Assembly: GCA_036924285.1 (NCBI GenBank)
Contig: JAYKYS010000016.1
Coordinates: 4,774,001 to 4,838,000 of the forward strand
DNA: 64,000 bases
Reading direction: 5' to 3'
Source: Asterella californica
Taxonomy: Eukaryota > Streptophyta > Marchantiopsida > Marchantiales > Aytoniaceae
Shown here: piece by piece, positions 54,857 to 64,000 of the stretch
Layout of the letters: each line of letters starts with the position of its first letter
How positions within the stretch are numbered: the stretch's first letter is position 1
Position numbers and translations under genes: made by a program
Notes under the pieces: generated by a model
The model's input: the letters and a program-made list of their open reading frames with translations, nothing else
Told to the model about the DNA's origin: nothing
Databases searched by the model: none

Positions 54857-56922
54857 GAGGTTTGCTGTTGGGACACATCGTCTCCAAAAATGGAATAGTA
54901 GTGGATCCAGACAAGGTGAAGAAGATAGTCGAACTACCATTCCCTACTAGCTTGACCAAGTTGAGACAATTTCTTGGGATGGTGGGATATTATCGTAGAT
55001 TCATTTCATCATTTTCCAATAAAGCTCAATCGTTGACCAACTACATGAAGAAGGGTGTAGTCTTCGAGCTGATACTTCAAGATCAGAAGGCGAAGGAGGC
55101 GTTTGAAGAATTGAAGAAGGCATTGGTGATAGCCCCAATCCTCGTCAAACCTGACTGGAGCAGGTCATTCATTGTTTATACTGATGCATCCAATGTTGCG
55201 ATTGGATGTACCTTGAGTCAGTTAGATGAGAATGGACACGACCATCCAATAGCTTATGCTAGTAGACAGATGGTGCAGGCTGAGAAGAACTATTCTGTGA
55301 CAGAGAGAGAAGGGTTGGCCGTGATCTTTGCTTTGAAGAAGTTTCGGCACTATTTGTTAGGAGGAAAATTTTCTATAGTGACTGATCACAAAGCTTTGAA
55401 GTACATCTTCAATAAGCCCAACGCGGAGGGAAGGATAGCTCGATGGAAGATCCTCATGGCAGAATATGACTACGTCATTGAGGATAGACCAGGGAGGAAG
55501 CATGCCAACGCAGATTTGTTGTCGAGAGCTTACGACGAATTGGGGGAAGAACCATTAGATGATACTTTTCCGGACGAAGACTTGATGACCATCACGTTGA
55601 GCAACGAGGTGCCGGAAGAGTACAAGGAGGTGTGGAATTTTCTTTCTGATGGATCATTTTCTGAAGGTATGCGAGCGAGAGAGAAGAATGCTCTAATGAG
55701 AAGGTGTAAGCCATACACCATTGTTGAAGGAGTTCTTTTTCATCAAGGTGCTGATGGACTGCTACGACGAGCTGTGGGCAAGGAGGAAGCTGCGAGGTTG
55801 ATGCTGGAGTTCCACGATGGACCTGTATGTGGTGGTCACTTTGCTGGTAAGGTGACGGCTTTCAAAATCTTAGACGCTGGATATCATTGGAAGGGTATTT
55901 TCAAGGACTGTTTGGAGTATTGCAGAACTTGCGATGTGTGCCAAGCCTTTGCCAAGAAGTCTACTAGCACTCCTCCCTTGAGATCAGTTCCTGTGCTAGG
56001 TCCGTTTGAGAAGTGGGGAATTGATCATGTCGGTCCTTTAAACAAAACACCTCGTGGCAACAGATATATCGTGATTGCAACCGATTATTTGACCAAGTGG
56101 GTGGAAGCCAAACCACTTAAAGCCACAAGTGAGGAAGAGGTTGGCCGTTTCTTATGGGAACGGATCATTACTAGGTTTGGATGCCCTCTTGAGTTGGTTT
56201 CTGATAGGGGTGATGAATTTGTGAGAAGCATCACAACCGCTATGTTGGAACATTTCTCCATCAAGTCGCGAGTGACAACTTCTTACAAACCGAACGCTAA
56301 CGGGTTAGATGAGAAGACCAATCATACCTTGTGTGCGATGCTGGCAAAGGATGCTGATATGGAGGACGCGAAGCACAACTGGGATAAGAGGTTACATGCA
56401 ATCTTGTGGGAGTATAGGACTACTACGAAGATTTCGACGGGATACACTCCGTTTCATCTTGTTTACGGTGTGGAATCGAAGTTGCCCATACAATTTGATT
56501 TACCTACCTTTCAAACTGTCCATAAGAGGTTAAAGAGGTCGATTGGAGCAGCAGCCGAGAAGTCTAGAAGAGAGCAACTATTGGAGTTGGAGGAAGCACG
56601 AGTGGTGGCAATGGTTCAAATGAAGAAGGCGCAAGAACGTCAGAAGAAATATTACGACAAGCGTCTCGGTAAGAGAGAAGTGAAACCGTTCAAGGAAGGA
56701 GATATGGTAATGCTTTTTGATGCCATTAGGTATAAGAGAGCTAGGAAGAAGTTCCTTCCACGCTACTTTGGTCCTTTCATCATAGAGAAGGTGTGGAGTA
56801 ATTTTACATACGACTTGAAAGAGCTAGGAGGACGGAGGTTTGACCGGGTGAATCACGACGAGCTCAAGCTCTTTCATCAAAGGAAAGTCATCGTTCACTC
56901 CGAGGACGGAGTGAAAACTTAG
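54838..56922 (+). CDS. Pol part 2: RT end, RNase H and integrase (family 3)
   Basis: 694 residues in the frame following the RT break. The RT thumb is LGHIVSKNGI to GYYRRFI. RNase H has D116 (YTDAS), the E156/E158 region and D183 (TDHKALK). The integrase zinc domain is H326, H334, C365, C368. The catalytic core is D396, D456, E492, with exactly 35 residues between the last two. The C-terminal region has GDMVMLFD and FLPRYFGPFIIEKVW. No chromodomain is seen. It ends 12 bp before the 3' LTR, next to the purine-rich tract. Confidence 0.92.
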   Translation: MHFWMLGGLLLGHIVSKNGIVVDPDKVKKIVELPFPTSLTKLRQFLGMVGYYRRFISSFSNKAQSLTNYMKKGVVFELILQDQKAKEAFEELKKALVIAPILVKPDWSRSFIVYTDASNVAIGCTLSQLDENGHDHPIAYASRQMVQAEKNYSVTEREGLAVIFALKKFRHYLLGGKFSIVTDHKALKYIFNKPNAEGRIARWKILMAEYDYVIEDRPGRKHANADLLSRAYDELGEEPLDDTFPDEDLMTITLSNEVPEEYKEVWNFLSDGSFSEGMRAREKNALMRRCKPYTIVEGVLFHQGADGLLRRAVGKEEAARLMLEFHDGPVCGGHFAGKVTAFKILDAGYHWKGIFKDCLEYCRTCDVCQAFAKKSTSTPPLRSVPVLGPFEKWGIDHVGPLNKTPRGNRYIVIATDYLTKWVEAKPLKATSEEEVGRFLWERIITRFGCPLELVSDRGDEFVRSITTAMLEHFSIKSRVTTSYKPNANGLDEKTNHTLCAMLAKDADMEDAKHNWDKRLHAILWEYRTTTKISTGYTPFHLVYGVESKLPIQFDLPTFQTVHKRLKRSIGAAAEKSRREQLLELEEARVVAMVQMKKAQERQKKYYDKRLGKREVKPFKEGDMVMLFDAIRYKRARKKFLPRYFGPFIIEKVWSNFTYDLKELGGRRFDRVNHDELKLFHQRKVIVHSEDGVKT

Positions 56923-56934
56923 TCCGGGGGTAAA
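56923..56934 (+). promoter_or_regulatory. Polypurine tract (family 3)
   Basis: CCGGGGGTAAA immediately before TGTAAC of the 3' LTR, the expected place for plus-strand priming. Confidence 0.7.
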
Positions 56935-57720
56935 TGTAACACCCAAGGGTTGCATAGTAGTAAATATATGGATAGTTATAACTATGTGTGGTGAGTCTTC
57001 TAAATAAGTCCCAAGGCTAGACCATACTCTAAGTTAGTGACAGATAACTAGGAGTAGTCACAGTTAGAGTTGGAGGTATTTGAGGATAGAATATTAGAAT
57101 ATTCTAAAGTGTGAGAACTACTATTTTGTTTGGTTGTGCATAAAATGACAAGGATGTGAATAATACACTCTTGTCTTATGCGTTACTGATTTTTATTGGT
57201 TGTAGAGACTTAAGGGTCAAACAATCAAGAGGATTGTTGACCTTTTTGGCTCAATTATGTGTTAGTATTTTGTCTTGTAAGGAGCAATCCGAGATTCCTT
57301 TCAAAGATTCCTTTATACTTCTAGAAGAATCCTAATTATCAGAGTAGAGTCAAAAGAGGAGAAATCTACTCTTGACTTAGGACTTTTACCTTTGACTTGG
57401 TCTCGGTAAATAGCAGTAAATCAGATTTACAAGTAGTTACTATGGTAAATCTGCAGTAGTATAAATAGAGGGGTTGTGGAGTGATCTCTCATCCTCCCTT
57501 TGCCTTGTATTTGGAAGCCGTTAGGCCATATCTATAAAGGGTGTGTTTTTCTCATCTCTATGTCTCCATGAGAGTTCTGGTTCCGAGTGAGGAAGTGAGA
57601 TGAGTATGCCGAGAGTTGGATTTAGCAGAGGCCTCCTAGTTCTATGATGCGCCTCACCAAAGGCCATCAGAGGTTTACTCTGGGTGAGAGACAGGACCGG
57701 TAGCACGCTTGAGGGTCACA
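56935..57720 (+). repeat. 3' LTR of family 3
   Basis: 786 bp, matches 50,013-50,796 nearly base for base; TATAAATA at 57,460-57,467. Confidence 0.95.
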
Positions 57721-59114
57721 GTGCAGCCATGTCCTGCATATCTAGGGGCGGGAGACCGATATCTCCCTTAATCGTGGACTTCCTAGCCTAAGCCTCCGCA
57801 TGCCATCCTGAATATACTATAGGAGATACTTGGTGCGCATATGGGGGGCTGTAAGCCCTGTGGGGCAGCCTCATAAGTGTTAGGACTTCGGCCTACATTG
57901 GATGGCTTGTAGTATATTTAGGGTGGCATCAAGGGCACGGGAAACTTTTGTCAATCTGTTATTTATCCATCGAGTCGGTTTAGCAATGACGAAGGAAGCA
58001 GTGTGACGTTTTACAGTGAAGGAGTCTGCTTTACAAAGACATCTCTGCACTTTTATTTAAAAGAGGGTCAGTTTTGCAAGAAGAGTTTGGTACGTAAGGA
58101 CAGTAGGGGGGCAGCTTAAGCTGGGGGCATACTTGTGATAAGCGACTGTACTTATAATGACAGCATGGGGGCAGCTTAGCTAGGCCCTTAAGCTTTTAGG
58201 TTAAATACCTGCGACGGCTGGAGATCGGGGACACTTTTTTTGAGGAGATTCTTTTACAGAGAGCTGGGAGCTGAAGCGGGAGGAGAAGCTTAGAGGCTGA
58301 GGAGATCAATTTTTTCTGACAGAACTGAATTAAGGAATTGGGTGATCGTGGCAGAGAGACTGACAAGTGTTTGGGGGACTGAGACTTTACCTAATTTACA
58401 GGTTGGAGGCAGAATTACTTCTGATCGGACATGAGGCAGTTTTATTGAAGGAGATCGTTTTGATAATCTGCAAGGGACTCTTGATTGACGCTGGATTAAA
58501 TTCTTGATAGTTTTCAGTTGAGAGGTTGACGCAGAGAGAAGATTAAGAGTTTGGGGTCCGAATTTCACCTATTAGGCTTGAGTTGAGGTGAATTTGGTGG
58601 AAAGAGAACATTATTTGAGTGGAGGAGGAGGACTGAGACTGAGAAGGTCAGGTTTTCTGAGAAATTTCAGTGCTGAAGCTGTCGTAGGGGGGATACAAGG
58701 CGTTGGAGTTTCAAATCTTCATCGGTTGTAGGTTTTGGAGAGAAATCTGCTGGAGAGAAGACTAGTTGAGTGGAAATTGACCGTTTGGCATTTGCGGTGG
58801 TCAACGTAAGGAGTTGAGTAGAGATAGGTTGTAAATTGATATATGTGGAGGACTATTGAGTGTGTTTGGAAGAGAAATAAAGCATCGTGAGTTCATGTTT
58901 CTCCTATCTGTTGTGTTTGAAGGCGGATCTGTCTCTTGAGACTTGAGACTTGATCTGTTCAGTAGTAAGTGATCTATAGTCATAGTCTCTGTGAGTGACT
59001 TCAGCCGTTGCGATCTCCTGCTTGGCTCTTGTCTTAGTATACAATCTCTACTTCTATCTCGCGATCTATCACAGCCAGAATGCTCGCCCTTCCTGAGAAG
59101 GACTCTCCTCGACA
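57721..59114. other. Right part of the 2-kb element, non-coding
   Basis: Begins with GTGC, the copy of the family 3 target site. It includes G-rich stretches and 'gggggcagcttaagctggg' / 'gggggcagcttagctagg' repeats near 58,108 and 58,165. No protein is supported. Confidence 0.5.
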
Positions 59115-60203
59115 GCGAGAAGACGTGAGGGTACTTTACAGATCTCTTCTGTCGGAACCATATTAGTCTGTTCCTTCTTCCCGAACTTAGAAGAGAGTTG
59201 TGAGAAGTCTTGCTAGTAGAATCTGGAGAGAATGGTCGAGGGTCATATCTTCCCGTCATGCAGCAAGCTTCTTCTGAGTGTGTATGAGATGTGAGAAGTC
59301 GGAAGAACAGAGTATGGATGTTTCGTGTCTGTTGTGAGGTTAGATTGCGTGTCGGAAGACGAGGACAGGTGAGACCAGTGAAGAGAAGCCTGACTGCGGG
59401 AAGTCTTCCGAGTACGTCAGTTAATCGGAAGCTATCCCATGAATCTTCCTGAAGGTCACTGTCACCGCAGGAGTCCGCTACCATCTTCTGAACTTCTCGT
59501 ATACTCTTCTTCTCACATATCTTGTATCTTTTGTTAAGAAGTAGGATGAAATGCAAGGTGAGTTGTCTTCTTGGTAATCCATGCGATGCCTTGCTTAGTT
59601 AGGATTGTTTAGATATCGCTCGGAAGACAAGGGGTACTTAGGAAGCACTGTTAGAATCCCGTAAGACGGAATAGCTGTCTTCTGGAAGATTAGATTCGTC
59701 TTCTGAGAGTGGAAGCTAGACTGTGAGGACTTGAGAAGGATTGAGCCTTCGATTCACAGCAAGTACGTGTGGCTTACTGTGTACTGTACTGCTTACTGTA
59801 ACTGTACTCAAAGCATGTCGATGCATCCTCGAGGGTTGGTGTTGCCGGCAGCAGAGTTGGCAGAGACCAAACCTTTCATCAAGGAGTTGGGTCTCGACTT
59901 CTTCCTGTGGGACTGTAACCTCGCGGACTAGGGTCTTCTGGAGGAAGTTTGGACAGCAATGTCTCCTCGCAATCTTGTACCTGCGAAGGCAGGAGTAGCT
60001 CGTGGAAGACCATCTTCCTGGATGACAGAGTGGTGGTGCAGGACCTTTCACATGTCATAATCAGAGAACCGAGGGTACGAGCTCGAGAAGAAGATCTTAC
60101 CCATGATCTCGAGAAAGTGGTATGTGTCTGGAAGCACAACTTGCCTCTTCCTGAAAGATAGACAGAGAAGGAATGGGTGGAAGGTAGAAGCGTACCGGGA
60201 GCC
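59115..60203 (+). mobile_element. Broken giant LTR, right part
   Basis: Resumes at 'gcgagaagacg' and runs through the LTR-ORF start (MSMHPRGLVLPAAELAETKP at 59,816). A TAG lies at 59,929-59,931, where other copies have CAG. It stops at 'cgggagcc' (60,203). The remaining 3 kb of LTR is gone and repeat A follows. Confidence 0.82.
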
Positions 60204-61280
60204 GTTTGTTCAAAGCCAACCAATAGATGTAGGTGAAATCACTCTTCTCCTTCAAAACTCGTCATACTGTAATTACAACTTATTGCTCTCATCTTGAACT
60301 TCCAACTAGGCTCAAGCTTCATAAGAAATTCTCCCTAACTCCTCACTACTACTCCCGGAAATTTCAGCTTTAGACCCCAAACCAATTGTTAGAAATGGAC
60401 CAAGCTTTTTTTTCTGTGTTGACTTATGAGCTTTATTGACCACAGTGGCTAAAATCCACGACCTCAACACCTTCTCTTAACCAAATGAGCTGACATTTCA
60501 CAAGTAGTAACATGATAGAGCAAATTCCAATGAGCATGAGATTCGGTCTCATGCTCATGCTCATGAAACAACTCAACCATTGAATCCAAGCAAAACGGTT
60601 TTACTTCTTCCTCTCAACTGTTACATCCAACTTCAATCGATCATTTTGAGGTCAAATCCAATCCAAGTCTTGTAACTCCAAATTTTACACTGATGTAGGA
60701 CTAATTTACATCAGTACAACCAGCACGGCGTCAACTATCCCATGCAGATGGTTAATTTTTATCCTCCTCTCGATGATATGATGGTTCAATTTTACGACGG
60801 GCTTTCAAAATTTCATTTCGTTGACTTCAACGTAATATATCCCCTTTACTATCAAAGTAGTACCATAGTACCAATACCGAAGGATCATCTCTCAAACACT
60901 CTAGGCACTCAGAAACATGACTCGAGATACCGATTTGCCCTCTTTATTTTGAATGATCATAACTCCACACGCAAAAGTCTAAATTGATAGATCTTCTCCT
61001 CCATATTTTAGTCCAGCTCGAGAGCTTTTCCACGAGATCTCACACTCCACGAATGACCCCCATGAAGACCTCTAAAACTCCAAAACCGTCCTTGGAACTT
61101 GGATGAACTTGATTGGTAAAGAATGAAGCAATGACAAAGAAAATTGGAGATCACTTTATCTCCTACTTCGCACTAGTGATCAAGTTGTGACCTTAAAACA
61201 GTTTCACACTTTCAAATCTTGAACAAATATACTTCGGACCCCAACTTTAACATAGAATAATCACTCTCGTCGGACGATAG
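60204..61280. repeat. Intact A-B-C repeat
   Basis: A (60,204-60,714) matches 32,017-32,521, and C (61,060-61,280) matches 47,850-48,070. B (about 345 bp between them) occurs only here. It serves as the pre-insertion sequence for the giant-LTR element. It may be an old LTR, since family 2 pol remnants follow. Confidence 0.8.
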
Positions 61281-61329
61281 AGATAACAATGACAAACAAA
61301 TACACGAGAATCAATAAAACATAAGATAA

Positions 61330-62345
61330 TGACCTTGAATCGATCTATGATGAAAGATATGACAAAAAGAAATGAGAAGGCCAATCACTTGATTACAATA
61401 TTGCTCATCAAAGTTCTTCGTGATGCACGCATGATGGTTGATCTTCTACCGGCAACAAGTCGAGCGGATTATGGACGTCAGTCATTTCCACACAAGTTCA
61501 TAGCAAAGGTGTTGAGTGCTCGTCAATGTTCTTATCCGCAAGTGAAGAAAGAACAGTGGGAGATCATTTTAGCCATGAAGGCCGAGAAGGAATATTTGAT
61601 CGAGAGGTCAATAATGGTTGAAACGGACTGCTTGCTATTATTGAGATGATCACAAATTGCAAGACTCTAGATATTGTGATGCTACAGTAGATTGCATATA
61701 TCAAATCGTTGAATCTGGAGTTTAGACACATCGTTAGGAAATATACTCCGATGGCAGAGCTAGGTATGAGGAGGAAGAAGAGATGGTGGATAACACGGAC
61801 GACATGGGTGCAAAGTTCTACACTGTTGCATACACATGGAGGTAGGATGAACTATTCGTCAGAATGTTGTATGAAGATGAATTGCTTGACATTAAGAGAT
61901 ATCTTAGTATCTTAAAGAGACAAACTGATTGAACGGACAAGAGATTCTGAAGGATCGGAAAGAAACCTACAACTTTATGTTGTATGGCAGGTTTCAGTGG
62001 AAGCAACCAAAGCGGAAAAGTGATATGTCACTACGAATGATTTACAAAAAGGAGAGTCAAATGAAGTTGCTCAAAGAATTTCATGAAAGCTTATGGGCCG
62101 GACATCGAGAGATTTGAACCACTCTTATCAAGCTGAAGGAGAGGTACTGATAAAAGAACATGTAAACGGATGTTGTATCTTCCGTGGAGTCATGCTGAAC
62201 TTGTCAGATGTATTCGAATATCTGACATCGAGACAAATTACACCCAACTTATCCGTTGGCGATTCACTCCAAATGGGTAATAGACTTGGTGATTATGTCA
62301 ATTTGGGTTATGACAGATGAGATATTTGGTGCTTGTTCTTTGAAG
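61330..62345 (+). pseudogene. RNase H and integrase N-terminal remnant of family 2
   Basis: VLSARQCSYPQVKKEQWEII (about 61,510) matches the RNase H of 13,127-13,708. CKTLDIVMLQ and IAYIKSLNLEFRHIVRKYTP follow. Then come the integrase start (LLKEFHESLWAGHRE, TYPLAIHSKWVIDLV) up to about 62,345. It has many stops, and gag, protease and most of RT are absent. Confidence 0.7.
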
Positions 62346-63054
62346 ATCTTCACTCGTTTACTCACCACTAGTATCTTCAACTTTGCTCCATCAACCTCCC
62401 ATAATCCATATGTAGCATTGCCAAACACATTATCTACCACATACTGTCCAAACCACCACTCTGAAAATTTCCTTAAAGCGCTATGTTGGCTGTCTATACT
62501 ATTGTCATTGACAAGAACTCAATCACCCTCTTTTATCTTTCGAAGCTTCACCAATATCACTCATTAAACCTTATTTTGTTCCTCAATCATGCAATCTGCA
62601 ATCTATCCAAGGCAATATCAATGTCCCCAGATCTTCGTTCTAGTTGATGAATTTGAATCACCAAAAGTTTCTTTCTTGTCATACTGTCCTCCCAAGGTAA
62701 CGCACTCTATGTCCAAACATATTCCTCAACTAGCATGATTGGTTTCTGAATTGTCATCAGATCCACAAACACGTATATTGTCATCGAGTTGTGTGTAGTG
62801 CGATTAGTCCATAAGACGAATGGTAATAGTCAAGCTCACTCGTGTGATCTTCTGTTGCAAGCTTTTACCAAAGCTTTCACAATGGACGGATGATCACATT
62901 CACTTTCGGCGTTCTCTTCAAGATTATAGGTAGTTGTAAGTGACAACTTCACCACACACCTTACAAAGAAATCATGATCCTCATGCGGATCTACCTCTCC
63001 TCGATCCGTAGTAATCTTCCATACGCACTCGTATCTACAAACAACCTCCTCCAA
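62334..63054 (-). pseudogene. Integrase C-terminal half of family 2, inverted
   Basis: Minus strand: VVCRYECVWKITTDRGEVDP (63,050), VKLSLTTTYN and IVKALVKACN. It continues to GNATYGLWEVDGAKLKILVV (about 62,400), the usual integrase end missing from the 12-kb copy. It is the direct continuation of the plus-strand remnant ending at 62,345 but in opposite orientation. Confidence 0.72.
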
Positions 63055-63060
63055 CTTGAT

Positions 63061-64000
63061 TCAACTCAAAAACGTCTACACTATGGTGTCATCAGACAAT
63101 GAATCCGACTCATCAACGAGCTAAAGTAGACAAGCTGCCCCTTAACACTTGCCCAACTTAACAAGCTCCATGACGGTTTTCTTTACCACTATGTACACAG
63201 TGGAAGAAAAATCCTTTTGTTATCATCTTTCACTGTTCAGACTATCTTGCAACACTATACCGCGATATCTTTAGCTAGTTTGTTTAGGATGCAAATTTAT
63301 ATGTGATTTGGGAGCAAAAGACCGATCCAAATTCTTTCAACTTGAGCACCTTCCATTAGCAACTTCAGTTTCGGCTTGAATTTGGAAATTAACATCACGA
63401 GATAACCGGACATAGAGCCCATCATCTAAGATATCTCCTTTCTTGTTATACCTTGGACCCCGTTTCACACTAACCTTGCGTAAATGAACAGTATCTAAAG
63501 AGAGAAAATTGTAATAGTTATCAAAGAAAGTGACTGTTATGTCAATTTACTTCAGACAACAGAACTTATCTCGCGAACCACGGTGGAAAATCGTAGAAAG
63601 GCAGGCTGGATAGTAAAGTACTGTAGTTGGTTTGGTGGTTGTGTGGAACTTGTCCCGCGTATGGTAATGTAATATCAGTACCTTATGGTTTGTATGTTCA
63701 AACGTTTTCCCGCCATCCCGACGCTTCCATACACGGATTCTCGTCGTTCATCCAAGCTAGCGTTAGTCCACCGCAGTACCCCCATGAGAGGTTGCCCCGT
63801 AAGAAAGAAGTTTCTCGGATTCTCCCGACTGGTTCCATCAACTGCATTCCTGCCGAAAGTTAGGTGGTAAGGATAATACAGATCGTCCCGGTCTGTCAAA
63901 GTTCTTATTCTGTCTTCGAAATAATTTCAGTTAATGTGTTCTTCTCGTATGGTCCATACACGGTGTTTTTGCTTCAGACGAGAAAGGTTGCGGACACTCC
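63061..64000. other. Right edge, unassigned
   Basis: The sequence is AT-rich to 63,600. From about 63,620 it is less AT-rich with long open frames on both strands (plus 63,627-63,863; minus 63,899-63,675). Neither shows a motif I know. One could be an exon of a gene continuing to the right. Confidence 0.3.

Larger units (their letters stand above)
50013..57720 (+). mobile_element. Young Ty3-type LTR retrotransposon (family 3)
   Basis: LTRs 50,013-50,796 (784 bp) and 56,935-57,720 (786 bp) both run TGTAACACCC...GGGTCACA. They differ at about three bases plus two 1-bp indels near the start, so the insertion is recent. Flanks are GTGC (50,009-50,012 and 57,721-57,724). Between them are a zinc-knuckle ORF, gag, protease-RT and RT-RNase H-integrase. 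A purine-rich GGGGGTAAA abuts the 3' LTR. A single frame change in RT is the only obvious lesion. Confidence 0.95.
49390..59114. mobile_element. About 2-kb TG...CA element carrying a nested Ty3 element
   Basis: Starts TGTCG (49,390) and ends CGACA (59,114), a 5-bp inverted end pair. Flanks are GCGA on both sides (49,386-49,389; 59,115-59,118). Removing it restores 'aatgcgcgagaagacg' exactly as in the other giant LTRs. Without the nested Ty3 it measures about 2.0 kb (49,390-50,012 plus 57,721-59,114) and has no coding frame I can support. A solo LTR of another family is the simplest reading. Confidence 0.72.

Noticed and set aside
63627..63899. Overlapping ORFs on both strands at the right edge
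   Set aside because: Neither could be matched to a family; kept only as unassigned edge sequence.

Overview
The window reads as nuclear DNA of a land plant or close streptophyte relative. It has short GT-AG introns, a plant-type FCP1/NIF-like gene at the left edge, plant-type Ty3 retrotransposons, a CACTA transposon relic, and a primer-binding site that resembles the tRNA-Asp type of plant Ty3 elements. Several polyproteins look more like those of bryophytes, charophytes or other non-seed lineages than of flowering plants; this is inference from memory of the families, and I do not name a species. Roughly the last 59 kb is transposon on transposon.

Left edge (1-4.9 kb): the 3' part of a HAD/FCP1-like phosphatase-domain gene on + with two duplicated small exons; a 159-bp tandem duplication; an array of eight short palindromes sharing one core (2,332-2,655); and, convergent to it, an ORF like the C-terminal OB fold of replication protein A, whose upstream coiled-coil repeats are cut off by an in-frame stop.

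Main family: a Ty3-type retrotransposon with giant LTRs (about 5.4-5.9 kb, TGTGGTG...CACTACA). Each LTR contains a roughly 770-codon coiled-coil ORF of unknown function (called LTR-ORF here). Copies are: a solo LTR on + at 4,928-10,345 (target duplication ACAAC); a solo LTR on - at 21,383-27,232 (target duplication TGTGT); a near-complete element on - at 32,524-47,849 with gag, protease, RT, RNase H and integrase between its LTRs; and a broken LTR at 48,071-49,389 plus 59,115-60,203. All LTR-ORF copies carry stops, most of them CAG to TAG changes.

Other layers: a degenerate second Ty3 family on - at 11,747-17,841, with fragments at 30.85-31.37 kb and 61.3-63.06 kb (the last holding a local inversion); a CACTA relic at 27.9-30.5 kb; and a young Ty3 element at 50,013-57,720 with near-identical 784/786-bp LTRs, intact gag, and pol interrupted by one frame change. 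That element sits inside a roughly 2-kb TG...CA element (49,390-59,114), which itself interrupts the broken giant LTR. An older repeat (A-B-C), intact at 60.2-61.28 kb and split at 32.0/47.85 kb, gives the pre-insertion sequence and shows what was lost at one junction.

No rRNA or functional tRNA gene, CRISPR or organellar gene was seen. The only host-type genes I can support are the FCP1-like gene and, less securely, the RPA-like ORF. All boundaries were read by eye and may be off by a few bases unless terminal motifs and target duplications fix them.
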